Counted from the stretch's first letter, positions 1 to 7,544 are shown. The stretch: DNA of 25,420 nt from Acidithiobacillus sp. (GCA_028065135.1 JAPTWR010000146.1:1-25420), one strand, 5' to 3'. The notes: a model not told the origin generated them from the sequence alone. Made by a program: numbers and translations.

Positions 1-331
1 TCTGGGCATCCTCACGCTCCAGATAACTCCCGTGGGCCGCCCACTGTCCCTGCTTGCGGTTGGAAACGTAGTTGACCTTCACCGTCGCCCGTCGGGCGGC
101 TCCGGCATTCGGCGCACCGCTCGGCGCAGGCTTGAGCGCCCGGCGGCCAGACAGGATGCCTGATACCGCCTTTGCCCCGGTCACGGGTCTGGGCAGCGCC
201 CGTCGTTCCGCCGTGATCCGGCGCAGGACGCGGGCCGCCTGAGGCCGGCGGCGCCGTTCCTCTTCCTCGATGGTATGGCCGCGAACGAAGGATTTGCCCG
301 ATACCGACGTATCAGATCGCTTCTCGCTCAC
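1..331 (-). CDS. Probable conjugative relaxase, N-terminal part (runs off the left edge)
   Basis: About 110 codons are visible, starting at GTG 331 (complement) with GGGGGA a few bases upstream; the start overlaps the stop of the upstream gene as GTGA. The first 80 or so residues are basic and low in complexity. Then a segment reading VKVNYVSNRKQGQWAAHGSY followed by LERE appears, which resembles the start of VirD2-like relaxases, where a beta strand leads into an AHxxYLxRE-type helix. The catalytic tyrosine and the metal-binding histidine triad are outside the window, so function is inferred from this short stretch plus the position at the end of an operon headed by topoisomerase III, a common partner of conjugation genes. 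It could instead be another mobilization protein. Confidence 0.5.
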   Translation of the reverse strand, partial: MSEKRSDTSVSGKSFVRGHTIEEEERRRRPQAARVLRRITAERRALPRPVTGAKAVSGILSGRRALKPAPSGAPNAGAARRATVKVNYVSNRKQGQWAAHGSYLEREDAQ

Positions 332-936
332 CGGAGTCCCCCGAAAGTCACCAGCAGAAACAGCATCAGCAGCAGGAACCCGGTAATCTGCCAGATGCGC
401 CGGGTACCTCGATCGTCCCTGGCCTGCACCAGGCAGGCGAGGCCAGACAGCAACAGGAGCAGCGCCCCGGACGGGGCCATCAGCAACGCGCCCACGGCTC
501 CACTCGACAGCCAGCGGGGCGGACGCCCGACGGCGAGAAGGTACCCGTAGCCGGTGCCCACAGCGAAGGCGATGACGAGCGCAGACAGGATCCCAAGCAG
601 CGGATAGGCCCAGGCCCCCCAGGGCTCCGGCACACCGCGCTCCGCTTCGCCCACACCGGACTTTGGCGGCGTCAGCTGGGCCTTCGGTTCCCTGGAGGGG
701 CTCCCCTGCTCTGGACTGGATCGGGAAGCGGGACCACGCTCCAGCGCCTCGGCAATGGCGGCGGGACTTTGCCCCATAGCCGGTCCGGGAGCCGGCGGAA
801 GCTGCACGGCCTTTCCAAAAAGCCTCCCCGCCCACTTCCAGCGCGGCACCCAGACCGTGCCGCCCGGCGTGTCCTTGCGCAGGGCGCGGGGCGGAATGTA
901 CGGCTTATTCTGAAAGTCGGATTTCGTCTTCTGCAT
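328..936 (-). CDS. Three-helix inner-membrane protein of unknown function
   Basis: 202 residues. I chose ATG at 936 because GGAGGA sits 8 bases upstream; an earlier in-frame start at 969 lacks such a site. Residues 1-105 are polar, proline-rich and probably cytoplasmic, with a short basic/aromatic patch (VWVPRWKWAGRLFGKA). Hydrophobic segments follow at about 111-136, 144-171 and 181-200, the last ending only two residues before the C-terminus. The gene overlaps the upstream 90-aa gene by 32 bases and the downstream relaxase by 4, so it is translated within the topB operon. I recognise no family. Its place beside a relaxase makes a role in the transfer apparatus plausible, but nothing in the sequence shows it. 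Confidence 0.75.
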   Translation of the reverse strand: MQKTKSDFQNKPYIPPRALRKDTPGGTVWVPRWKWAGRLFGKAVQLPPAPGPAMGQSPAAIAEALERGPASRSSPEQGSPSREPKAQLTPPKSGVGEAERGVPEPWGAWAYPLLGILSALVIAFAVGTGYGYLLAVGRPPRWLSSGAVGALLMAPSGALLLLLSGLACLVQARDDRGTRRIWQITGFLLLMLFLLVTFGGLR

Positions 937-1177
937 CACCCCATTCCTCCAGGATACGACGACGGGCATAGTCGATCAGGTCTTCCTTCCGCGTCCGGTA
1001 AAATCCCTCCAGCAGGAGGCGCTTGACGAGCATCTCCGCCTCGTCGCCCAGGCTTGCTGCCAGCCAGTCGGCCATCTGCGTCTCTGGATCCACGGAATAG
1101 GCGGCGTACAGCAGGGGCAGATACCGTCGCGGGTCCTGCAATAACCGCATTGCCCGCTCTTTCACCTCCGGCGTCAC
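905..1177 (-). CDS. Small helical protein of unknown function (90 aa)
   Basis: 90 residues, predicted mostly alpha-helical from its pattern of charged and leucine residues, with no cysteines, no signal peptide and no membrane segment. The start is GTG at 1177, which overlaps the stop of the HIRAN gene (GTGA, 1174-1177). No clear Shine-Dalgarno precedes it, so it is probably translated by coupling to the upstream gene. Its C-terminal half is acidic and arginine-rich (RRRILEEWGDAEDE). I do not recognise a family. The tight packing with topB, the acyltransferase and the relaxase is the main evidence that it is a real gene. Confidence 0.7.
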   Translation of the reverse strand: MTPEVKERAMRLLQDPRRYLPLLYAAYSVDPETQMADWLAASLGDEAEMLVKRLLLEGFYRTRKEDLIDYARRRILEEWGDAEDEIRLSE

Positions 1178-1473
1178 AGCCAGAACACCACGATCTTTTG
1201 CCCGTTGGCGCCCGGGGTACGGATCTGCACCCGGCCTTGCAGGACCTTGCCCTGATCCAGCGCCTGAAGCACGACGGCGCGGTTATTGTCCTTACGGTAA
1301 AGCCAGCCCAAGGGCATCTTGGGGCAGGACTCCAGCCAGACGCCTACCGCGTCCGGGTCATAGGGATTGTGGGGATCCCGGCGCAGAAAGACCGTGTTGC
1401 CGGCGAGCAGTCCGGTCATCCCGGTCGCCGCGGGGAACTCCCGGTTAAAGGCCAAATTCGATACCCGGCGCAT
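1174..1473 (-). CDS. HIRAN-domain protein
   Basis: 99 residues starting at ATG 1473, preceded by a strong AAAGGAGAGGAG tract; an upstream in-frame start at 1533 would lie inside the preceding gene and lacks support. Almost the whole chain matches the HIRAN pattern: an N-terminal strand with a G-x-x-G turn, then LRRDPHNPYDPDAVGVWL (about residues 30-47), equivalent to the R-x-P-x-N-x-x-D-x-x-A-V signature, then a GWLYRKDN segment. HIRAN domains in HLTF/Rad5 proteins bind 3' ends of single-stranded DNA, and stand-alone bacterial versions often sit beside replication or repair genes. Here it is the third gene of the topB operon, its start overlapping the acyltransferase stop by 29 bases. A role in handling DNA ends during replication or transfer is an inference. 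Confidence 0.75.
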   Translation of the reverse strand: MRRVSNLAFNREFPAATGMTGLLAGNTVFLRRDPHNPYDPDAVGVWLESCPKMPLGWLYRKDNNRAVVLQALDQGKVLQGRVQIRTPGANGQKIVVFWL

Positions 1474-1885
1474 GGCGCTCCTCTCCTTTCTCCGCGACAA
1501 AACCCCAGGGTCCGGCACGCACTGCGAGGACATCGGGACAGGTCTGGCGGATGAGCCATTGGGCGCCCGGGCGGTCCGGGCGATCCGGTCCCTCCCGAAG
1601 TCCGGTTCCCTGCGGAAAGAGCGCCACGGCGTTCCCGCCCCGCAAAGCCCTTGCCAGGGTCCGCAACCCGAAGGGACTTTCCGAATCCAGAGCGATCATC
1701 CGGTGTCCCCCCGCCATGCGCCCGTAAGTCCGCAGCAGGCGCGACCAGACGGGGTGACGGGCGTAATCGGGATCGATGGGGAAAAGCGCCCCGCGCATCC
1801 CGACGGCATGGGTCAACCACCAGGCCAGCCGGGGTCCATCCAGCAACGAGGTATGGGGACGGGCGAGGATCAGCAGACCGCTCAT
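1445..1885 (-). CDS. Small PlsC-like (LPLAT) acyltransferase
   Basis: 146 residues. ATG 1885 overlaps the topB stop as ATGA and has GAGGA upstream. H11-TSLL-D16 fits the HX4D catalytic motif of glycerol-phosphate/lysophospholipid acyltransferases, and FPQGTG at 90-95 matches the FPEGTR substrate-binding block with Glu replaced by Gln and Arg by Gly. A segment around 109-128 could be the fourth block. At 146 residues it is shorter than typical PlsC proteins (about 240) and lacks their N-terminal membrane helices. Known family members transfer acyl chains from acyl-ACP or acyl-CoA to lysophosphatidate. The changed FPEGTR block means substrate and even activity are uncertain. Its place between topB and a HIRAN gene in a mobile-element operon is unusual. 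Confidence 0.65.
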   Translation of the reverse strand: MSGLLILARPHTSLLDGPRLAWWLTHAVGMRGALFPIDPDYARHPVWSRLLRTYGRMAGGHRMIALDSESPFGLRTLARALRGGNAVALFPQGTGLREGPDRPDRPGAQWLIRQTCPDVLAVRAGPWGFVAEKGEERHAPGIEFGL

Positions 1886-4116
1886 GCACGTTTCCTCGAT
1901 TTGCCGGCCCGGGCCAGCCGAGACCCCGAAGCCGTCTCTTGCTTCGGCCACTCAGCACCCAATTTCAGGGGATCGTCCCGATCCGGCCAGAAGGCGGCAC
2001 CACAAGAAGGGCAGCGGTAATAGGGTTTGCCCGTAGACGTGGCCCGCGCCTGGGTGGCCGTACCTTCGCAATGGGCACAGTTTGGCCCTTTGTCATGGGT
2101 CTGGTTATCGGGCTGCCGGGTGCCAAAGGGATCCCCCGGCTTGCCGTGGTCGTCGGCCAGCAAGGGGTGGGCATCCCGGTTGGAGCAGGCCCAGAAGAAG
2201 AGCCCCTTCCTTGTCCTGGACTCCAGCCGCCGGACGGTCGCGTCGCCCTTGCAGAGGGGGCATGGGAGGGTGGCGGCGCTTTGCTTGCCGCTGCCTTCTG
2301 GGGCGGCCAGGGCCGCTCCCTGTTTGAGCCTGGCCACGGCGGCCCGCACCGTGTCCGCAACCGCCGCCGTCAGCTTTTCGGCGGGAACCCGGCCTTCGGC
2401 CACGGCGGAGAGCAAATCTTCCCAACGAGCCGTCGTCGCCGGATCCGCAAACTCGGCCAGCTCCTGGCTTTCCAGATACGCGATGAGGGCGCGGCCCTTC
2501 GCCGTGGAGATCAACTGCTTACCTTTCTTCTGGAGATACTGCCGCTGAATGAGCCCTTCGATGGTACTGGCACGGGTGGCTTCCGTCCCGAGACCGGAGG
2601 TTTCCTTGAGCTTCGCCTTCGCCGCCGGGTCCTCCACAAACTTGTGGATGTTGGACATGGCCTCGATCAACGAGCCGTCGGTGAACCGTGCTGGCGGCTT
2701 GGTCTGCTTCGCCTGCGCCTGCCCGCCTTGACCACGCACCGCATCTCCGGTCTGCAGGACCGGGAGTGGTGCCCTGCCTTCGTCGTCGCCTTCTTCCTCA
2801 TCGAGGGAGATATTCCCATAGAGGCGCTTCCAGCCCGGGTCGATGTCCTGGCGGCCGGTGGCCTTCCAGGTCTCGCCCCCCAGATCCACCAGGGCCGACA
2901 GGCTCCGGTAGCGGTACTCCGGCAGGAACAGCGCCACGTAGGACTTCCAGATCAGCTCAAAGAGCCTCGCCTCGTCCCCGCCGAGTCCCGCGGCACTCTG
3001 GCCGGTCGGAATGATGGCGTTGTGGGCCGTAATCTTGGCATTGTTCCACGCGGCGTGCTTGCGTCCGGTATCCAACATTCCTTTGATCGCGTCGGGAACC
3101 GGCAAGGCCCGCAGGATTCTGGGCGCGTCGGAGTGCTGCTCTTCCGGCAAGTAGCGGCAGTCGGTACGCGGGTAGGTGGTGACCTTCTTCTCGTACAACG
3201 CCTGACAGGTATCCAGCACTTGCTGAGCGGACATGCCGAAACGGGCGGAGGCCACCTTCTGGAGCGCCGACAAGCTGAAAGGCAGCGGTGCCGCCTGCTT
3301 CTGCTCCCGGGACTCGAAACGCGATACCCGGCCCGGCCCGCTGGCCTTGGCGGCTATCGCATCGGCCAGTATCCGGTCGATCAGCCGGCCTTCCTCATCA
3401 AAGCCTGGGCCGTCCGTCCCTCCGGGCTCCCACTTCGCCAGAAACGCTCCATTGGCGTGCTGGCACTGGGCAAAGACCTCGAAGTAGTCGCGGGGAACGA
3501 AATGCTCGATGGCCAGATCCCGCCGGACCACCAAAGCGAGGGTGGGCGTCTGCACCCGGCCCAAAGGGAAAAGGTCCCCGGACTTGACGGTCACCGCGCG
3601 GGAGAGGTTCATGCCCACCACCCAGTCGGATTGACTGCGGGCCTCGGCGGCATCCCTCAGGGGCCGGTATTTCTCGTTGGACTCCAGGGCGGCGAAGGCC
3701 TTGCGGACATTCTCGGTATCCAGGGCCTTGAGCCACACCCGCTGGACGCGGCCGCGATAGCGGAAATGCTCCAGAATCTCGTCGATCAGCAGTTGCCCTT
3801 CCCGGTCCGGGTCTCCCGCGTTGATGACGGTATCCGCCGTCTTCAAGAGACTCCCGATTTTCTGGAGCTGGTCTTTCGCGTCCCGTTTGGGAAACTTCTT
3901 CCATTCGGCCGGCAGGATCGGCAGGTCCTCCATGCGCCAGACCTTCTTGCCCCTGGCCGTCTTGGGAACGGAATCGGGCAGATAGGCGTCGGGTTCCGCC
4001 TGCTCCAGGATGTGACCAAAGGCGTTGGTGATCTCATAGTTGCGGGCCTGTGCCCCAAGACCCTCGCGGATGGCGCGAGCCATGGACGGCTTTTCGGCAA
4101 TGATGACGGTTGGCAT
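1882..4116 (-). CDS. topB: DNA topoisomerase III
   Basis: 744 residues, a type IA topoisomerase. The Toprim domain begins with IIAEKPSMA (E8) and carries the acidic triad GDPDREGQ (D102, D104, E106). The active-site region reads TTYPRTDCRYLP with catalytic Tyr315, and PLGRVQTPTLALV (184-196) is the conserved block before it. The C-terminus has two Cys-rich zinc-ribbon-like units (CPLC...WAC and CAHC...CPSC) followed by a basic tail. The enzyme relaxes and decatenates single-strand-containing DNA, and plasmid copies are commonly linked to conjugation and replication. ATG 4116 has GGGAG 7 bases upstream. It is the first gene of a six-gene operon and is preceded by a copy of the shared 23-bp upstream element. 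Family assignment is secure. Confidence 0.97.
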   Translation of the reverse strand: MPTVIIAEKPSMARAIREGLGAQARNYEITNAFGHILEQAEPDAYLPDSVPKTARGKKVWRMEDLPILPAEWKKFPKRDAKDQLQKIGSLLKTADTVINAGDPDREGQLLIDEILEHFRYRGRVQRVWLKALDTENVRKAFAALESNEKYRPLRDAAEARSQSDWVVGMNLSRAVTVKSGDLFPLGRVQTPTLALVVRRDLAIEHFVPRDYFEVFAQCQHANGAFLAKWEPGGTDGPGFDEEGRLIDRILADAIAAKASGPGRVSRFESREQKQAAPLPFSLSALQKVASARFGMSAQQVLDTCQALYEKKVTTYPRTDCRYLPEEQHSDAPRILRALPVPDAIKGMLDTGRKHAAWNNAKITAHNAIIPTGQSAAGLGGDEARLFELIWKSYVALFLPEYRYRSLSALVDLGGETWKATGRQDIDPGWKRLYGNISLDEEEGDDEGRAPLPVLQTGDAVRGQGGQAQAKQTKPPARFTDGSLIEAMSNIHKFVEDPAAKAKLKETSGLGTEATRASTIEGLIQRQYLQKKGKQLISTAKGRALIAYLESQELAEFADPATTARWEDLLSAVAEGRVPAEKLTAAVADTVRAAVARLKQGAALAAPEGSGKQSAATLPCPLCKGDATVRRLESRTRKGLFFWACSNRDAHPLLADDHGKPGDPFGTRQPDNQTHDKGPNCAHCEGTATQARATSTGKPYYRCPSCGAAFWPDRDDPLKLGAEWPKQETASGSRLARAGKSRKRA

Positions 4117-4144
4117 GAGCTATCTCCCAAAATCTCCGTGTTGG

Positions 4145-4167
4145 GGTATAGCCAGGATCTGTGGCGA
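4145..4167 (-). promoter_or_regulatory. Shared 23-bp upstream element, copy 1 (topB operon)
   Basis: On the minus strand this reads TCGCCAC-N8-GCTATACC, one mismatch from the consensus TCGCAAC-N8-GCTATACC seen before seven transcription units here. Its downstream edge is 28 bp before the topB ATG. It is probably a promoter or activator element; TATACC could be a weak -10 hexamer, but no consistent -35 lies 17 bp upstream. Confidence 0.7.
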
Positions 4168-4294
4168 TCGGTAGGAGTGCCTGCGGGTACTGGAATCTGC
4201 CAGAATCGGTTTTACCGCCACCGGATCCGGCTCGCCGATGCCCGATACGACTACCATCTGAAACCGTTACCCCAGCAGGGTAAGGAGAATCCTC

Positions 4295-4624
4295 ATGGCA
4301 AGAAATCTCAATGACATTCTGGCTGACCTGTCGGTAGAACGACGGAAGCACGTCGAGGCTCACGCAGCGGAACTGGCCAGTCTGAAGGACCTGAGGCTTG
4401 CAGCACAGCAGACCCAGGAACAACTCGCTGAAACTCTGGGAGTGCGGCAGGACACCATATCCCGGCTGGAACAGCGCAGTGACATGCTCCTGTCCACTTT
4501 ACGCAAGTATGTGGAAAGCATGGGCGGAACCCTGGAGCTCAAGGTCCAATTTCCGAATCGTCCTCCGATGACCATCGAACATCTGGGTAAGATCAAAGGT
4601 GGCAAACGTCACCGTGCTTGCTGA
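4295..4624 (+). CDS. XRE-family HigA-like antitoxin, apparently without a toxin partner
   Basis: 109 residues. ATG 4295 has AAGGAG 7 bases upstream. The chain shows the layout of HigA-like antitoxins of phage-derived HigB/RelE systems: an N-terminal helix with ERRKHVEAHAAEL, a helix-turn-helix at about 41-60 (QEQLAETLGVRQDTISRLEQ), then a conserved LLSTLRKYVESMGGTLEL segment and a beta strand ending FPNRPP. In such pairs the toxin usually lies immediately upstream. The 165 bp between here and topB holds no RelE-like frame, nor does the 216 bp downstream. It may be a remnant, a solitary repressor, or an antitoxin against a toxin encoded elsewhere. Family call is good, partner absence is what I see. 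Confidence 0.85.
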   Translation: MARNLNDILADLSVERRKHVEAHAAELASLKDLRLAAQQTQEQLAETLGVRQDTISRLEQRSDMLLSTLRKYVESMGGTLELKVQFPNRPPMTIEHLGKIKGGKRHRAC

Positions 4625-4715
4625 CAGGGGCCACTCGGTAGGGTTGTGTTGGGTAGGCCACGATCTCTTCGTGCCAACGCCTGGAGGGGCATGGCTCTCA
4701 GGCAGGCAGGAGCCC

Positions 4716-4826
4716 CAGTCAAGCAACAGTCAAGCAATGGGGAGGTGTCCAACCCATTGGTTTTCCGCGTCTTCAGACGGGCTCTGTACACCCCACAACT
4801 GAGACAATCAGACAATAGTCAAGCAA
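4716..4826. repeat. Three copies of AGTCAAGCAA in the gap between the antitoxin and AlbA_2 genes
   Basis: CAGTCAAGCAA occurs twice in perfect tandem at 4716-4726 and 4727-4737, and AGTCAAGCAA again at 4817-4826. Near the third copy AGACAAT is also repeated. The 216-bp gap 4625-4840 has no gene that I can support; these short direct repeats are the only structure visible in it. Confidence 0.6.
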
Positions 4827-4840
4827 AGGATCACGACCCA

Positions 4841-6307
4841 TCAAGCCCAGATCGGCAAATACTTCCTGGCTCGGCTGCCGACGGTTTCATCATGACAGCG
4901 AATGAGGCCCGCTTCCAAGGCGTCCCTGATAATGCGAGAGACCATGGAGCTGTTCTTCTCGTCGATGCCAAAGCGCTCGCGCAGCGTGGTGTTAGTCATG
5001 TAGTCGCGCTGGACGTAACGTAGGCAGGCATGCAGATAGCAGGCACGGACACGGTCGGCTTTATCCATTTCCTTGAATTCTCGGTGGGCAAACAGGACGG
5101 CACGGGTATGCTCGTCCGTGGCTTCGAACAGGGGGGCAGGAAGCTGATAGAACTCAGTCTCGAAGACCACCTTGTCGATGCCGCTGCCACGCTCCTCGCA
5201 AACACCGATGCGACGCATGAAGGAAGCCAGTCCCTCATTGCGTGAACGCGGCGGGCTGTCGAGAAGACGGTCTGTCCGGACTAACGGCAAACCGGGATTG
5301 GTGACCTCCATACGGCTGGCAAAGATCTCCACCATGGGAGCGGTACCGGTCAGGTGAAAATCTTGGTGGACCAATGCATTGGCCACGAGCTCACGGATCG
5401 CCAACTCAGGGAACATGGGTACCTGCTTGCGCAGGGCGCGGCCGATTACCTCATTGCTAGGCAAGAGTTGGGTAACAAAGCCAATTAATCCTTCGAACCC
5501 AGCCGCGTAACCCTTGCTGCCCTCCTGCTCACGCACGGTTTCCACCCGAGTTTCCCCCTTATAGAGGACCACACGCACCGCTTTTCGGGCTAGGGCGTGG
5601 AAGTCAGCAAGACGCTTGGCAAACAGCACGGCACCCGAGTGCGTGATGTTCCATCGACCACTTTCGCCACGAACGATGAGGGTATCGGCCTCAAGAGCGG
5701 ACAAAATACTGTCTCGCTCCGCAGGCAGAGGCATGGAAAGTAAGTCGAAATAGGACGGGTAATCAAGCAGTCGAAGCACTTCATCGGCGGCCACCCCGTC
5801 GGCGGCGATCTCACTTTCGAATGGGGTGTGGTCGAACACCCGCCACAGGTCCCGCTCCTTCTCCGGAAAATCCTTCAGCCTCTTTTTATAGGATCCGACG
5901 CGGATGAACTCGGTGCCCTTGAACTGCACCGGATGACGGAACGCTGCACCTATCTCCAGCAGGACCACGTTTCTGCCATCCGTCTGCAGTGTGTAGAAAC
6001 GGAAGTTGATCTTCGGTGAGAGCAAGCGCAGAAGCCAGCTTTCGATCTCCTCATTGCCTATCCTGGCAGATGTAGGATCAAAGGTGGTGCCGACAATCTC
6101 GTGACTAGTATCGTCCAAACCCCACACCAGCCAAGCACTAACCTTACCGGCCAGCGCAGCAGAGTTCGCAAGTGCAGAAAGATACTCGCCAATATCCTCT
6201 GGATCGGCACGGTTATGCTTAAACTCGACCCATTCCGTTTCGCGCGGGAGTTTGCGAAGCTCGGCCAGGATGCCGAACATATCGTCGTCTTGGCGGCGGA
6301 GGCTCAT
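4841..6307 (-). CDS. AlbA_2 (Schlafen-type) domain protein with C-terminal HATPase_c_4
   Basis: 488 residues, ATG 6307 with GGGAG 7 bases upstream. The N-terminus (about 21-150) is an AlbA_2 nucleic-acid-binding domain, recognised by E-x-x-x-x-E-F-K (E23-F29-K30), the LANSAAL helix, an F/Y-R-G/V-x-S strand (EFIRVGSYK) and the segment joining them. The C-terminal half has the HATPase_c_4 block IRELVANALVHQDF (304-317), then FASRMEVTNPG and a glycine-rich EERGSGIDK. The last 60 residues resemble a winged helix (NTTLRERFGIDEKNSSMVSRII). Such proteins are annotated as transcriptional regulators or RecG-like helicases without helicase motifs, and several AlbA_2 proteins belong to defence islands. 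It stands alone here, convergent with the antitoxin gene. Function not determined. Confidence 0.88.
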   Translation of the reverse strand: MSLRRQDDDMFGILAELRKLPRETEWVEFKHNRADPEDIGEYLSALANSAALAGKVSAWLVWGLDDTSHEIVGTTFDPTSARIGNEEIESWLLRLLSPKINFRFYTLQTDGRNVVLLEIGAAFRHPVQFKGTEFIRVGSYKKRLKDFPEKERDLWRVFDHTPFESEIAADGVAADEVLRLLDYPSYFDLLSMPLPAERDSILSALEADTLIVRGESGRWNITHSGAVLFAKRLADFHALARKAVRVVLYKGETRVETVREQEGSKGYAAGFEGLIGFVTQLLPSNEVIGRALRKQVPMFPELAIRELVANALVHQDFHLTGTAPMVEIFASRMEVTNPGLPLVRTDRLLDSPPRSRNEGLASFMRRIGVCEERGSGIDKVVFETEFYQLPAPLFEATDEHTRAVLFAHREFKEMDKADRVRACYLHACLRYVQRDYMTNTTLRERFGIDEKNSSMVSRIIRDALEAGLIRCHDETVGSRARKYLPIWA

Positions 6308-6781
6308 TCGGTCGCTCCCAGCAAGCGTATATCACGGCGGAGTACCGGGAATGCGCACTCGTGTTTCAATTAACCATCCTAAGAATGCCTTGGTAAAAGT
6401 AAAAGTTGCTACGGGAGACTGCCAAAATGCAACCCCCACCAGGATTAAGTGGCAGCTACCGAACCCGCCGGAGCGCGCTTGGGGAACGCTACGCATTGCG
6501 ATGCTTCCCGCGGATCCGTACTCCTCCTGCATGCTTCAGGAGTCTCCAGTCTGAGACTCCTTGGTGTACTGCGGCGATTTTCTGTTTGTAGAACCTTCCT
6601 TGGCCCATTGTAATCCATCGGGAGCGTCCACAAAATCCAAGCCACACCATGATGATCAGTCACGACTATTTTTTCAATAACCCATCAGGGCGCAGATGTT
6701 ACCGGAAAGCTATACCTTTTCCATGCAGGCTTTATCTTGCGTTCCATGATTTCCGCTAAAATTTAACAGTCGGTATCGTTT
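6308..6781. other. Gene-free stretch with one hairpin
   Basis: About 470 bp between the divergent AlbA_2 and tandem winged-helix genes. Short frames on both strands lack ribosome sites and recognisable motifs. The only clear structure is a hairpin with 9-bp arms AGGAGTCTC (6538-6546) and GAGACTCCT (6553-6561) around a 6-base loop, with no T-run on either side. The region must hold the promoters of both flanking genes. It may also contain decayed coding sequence, but I could not identify any. Confidence 0.5.
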
Positions 6782-6810
6782 ATGATAGCGTGAACCGTTC
6801 ACGCTATCAT
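6782..6810. promoter_or_regulatory. Perfect 29-bp palindrome, probable operator
   Basis: Arms ATGATAGCGTGAAC (6782-6795) and GTTCACGCTATCAT (6797-6810) are exact reverse complements around a single C. A TATGAT hexamer (5 of 6 to the sigma-70 -10 box) at 6781-6786 overlaps its left edge, and the downstream gene starts 28 bp beyond. This placement is typical of an autorepressor operator. The encoded two-winged-helix protein is the obvious candidate ligand, by inference. Confidence 0.75.
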
Positions 6811-6837
6811 TTGTGGTACCAACTAGGGAGCGCAGGC

Positions 6838-7533
6838 ATGAAGCGGAAAAAGACGCTGGAACAGAAAACCTGGGATCGGGAACGGGTGATGGCGGGGCGG
6901 AAAAGGCTGCCACCCATCATCCAGGGTCGGATTCTGGCTACGGAAGGCATCACCCTATCGCCTCAGTGCGCCACATTACTGCGGGCTGTCCTGGAACAGA
7001 CCACATGGGGGAGCGATCAATGGATCTTCGACGGAGTGGTCGGGCTGGTGGCGCAGCAGGCCGGATGCTCCACCGCTCAGGCGAACCGGTGTGTCAGTCG
7101 CTTCGTAGAGTTGGGCATCCTCGCCCCGACGAAAGCGTCCAATGGGTGTGGGAAGCCGAAGGAATACATTGTCCGCGCTGGATCGGGGGCCTCGGCGCAG
7201 CCGAGGCCGGAGCGAAGGATTATAGCGGGGCAGGAAAACCTTCCGTCCAGCATCCGGGGTCGGATACTGGCCGCGGATGGCCTCACCCTGTCGCCTCGAT
7301 GCGCCACGCTGCTGCTGGCCATCCTGGAACAGACCGTGCGGGGGAATGATCAATGGATATTTGACGGAGTGGTCGGGGTGGTGGCGCAGCAGGCCGGATG
7401 CTCCACCACTCAGGCGAAACGGTGTGTCAGTCGCTTCGTAGAGTTGGGCATCCTCGCCCCGACGAAAGCGTCCAATGGGTGTGGGAAGCCGAAGGAATAC
7501 ATTGTCCGTGTCGAAGCGGAAATGCTGAGCTAA
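6838..7533 (+). CDS. Protein with two tandem winged-helix repeats, probable DNA-binding regulator
   Basis: 231 residues, ATG 6838 with GGGAG upstream. After a basic N-terminus the chain is two copies of one unit, residues about 25-113 and 136-224, offset by 111 residues (333 bp). Each has a hydrophobic helix bundle, then VAQQAGCST-QA-RCVSRFVELGILAP, which fits helix-turn-helix plus wing, then a GKPKEYIV strand. The last 127 bp of each repeat (7051-7177 and 7384-7510) differ at only about three positions including synonymous sites, while the first halves have diverged, so the duplication is recent or kept alike by gene conversion. One chain with two DNA-binding heads could occupy both arms of the palindrome just upstream. 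No enzymatic domain is visible and I do not recognise a named family. Confidence 0.85.
   Translation: MKRKKTLEQKTWDRERVMAGRKRLPPIIQGRILATEGITLSPQCATLLRAVLEQTTWGSDQWIFDGVVGLVAQQAGCSTAQANRCVSRFVELGILAPTKASNGCGKPKEYIVRAGSGASAQPRPERRIIAGQENLPSSIRGRILAADGLTLSPRCATLLLAILEQTVRGNDQWIFDGVVGVVAQQAGCSTTQAKRCVSRFVELGILAPTKASNGCGKPKEYIVRVEAEMLS
7051..7510 (+). repeat. Near-identical 127-bp direct repeat inside the tandem winged-helix gene
   Basis: 7051-7177 and 7384-7510 match at about 124 of 127 positions by direct comparison, in frame and 333 bp apart. They encode the helix-turn-helix and wing of each unit. Confidence 0.9.
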
Positions 7534-7544
7534 CGGCCGCAGAA

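Noticed and set aside
1651..4314. An 887-codon open frame on the plus strand opposite topB
   Set aside because: It mirrors the topB codons, has low-complexity Gly/Arg/Pro composition, no ribosome site and no recognisable motif; long antisense frames are expected in GC-rich genes.
6313..6376. A possible tRNA-like 3' end or attachment site
   Set aside because: No cloverleaf could be formed and no matching direct repeat was seen elsewhere in the window.
6445..6663. A 72-codon minus-strand frame in the gap before the tandem winged-helix gene
   Set aside because: No ribosome site, no motif and no neighbour to support it; it could be decayed transposon sequence, but I could not identify a family.
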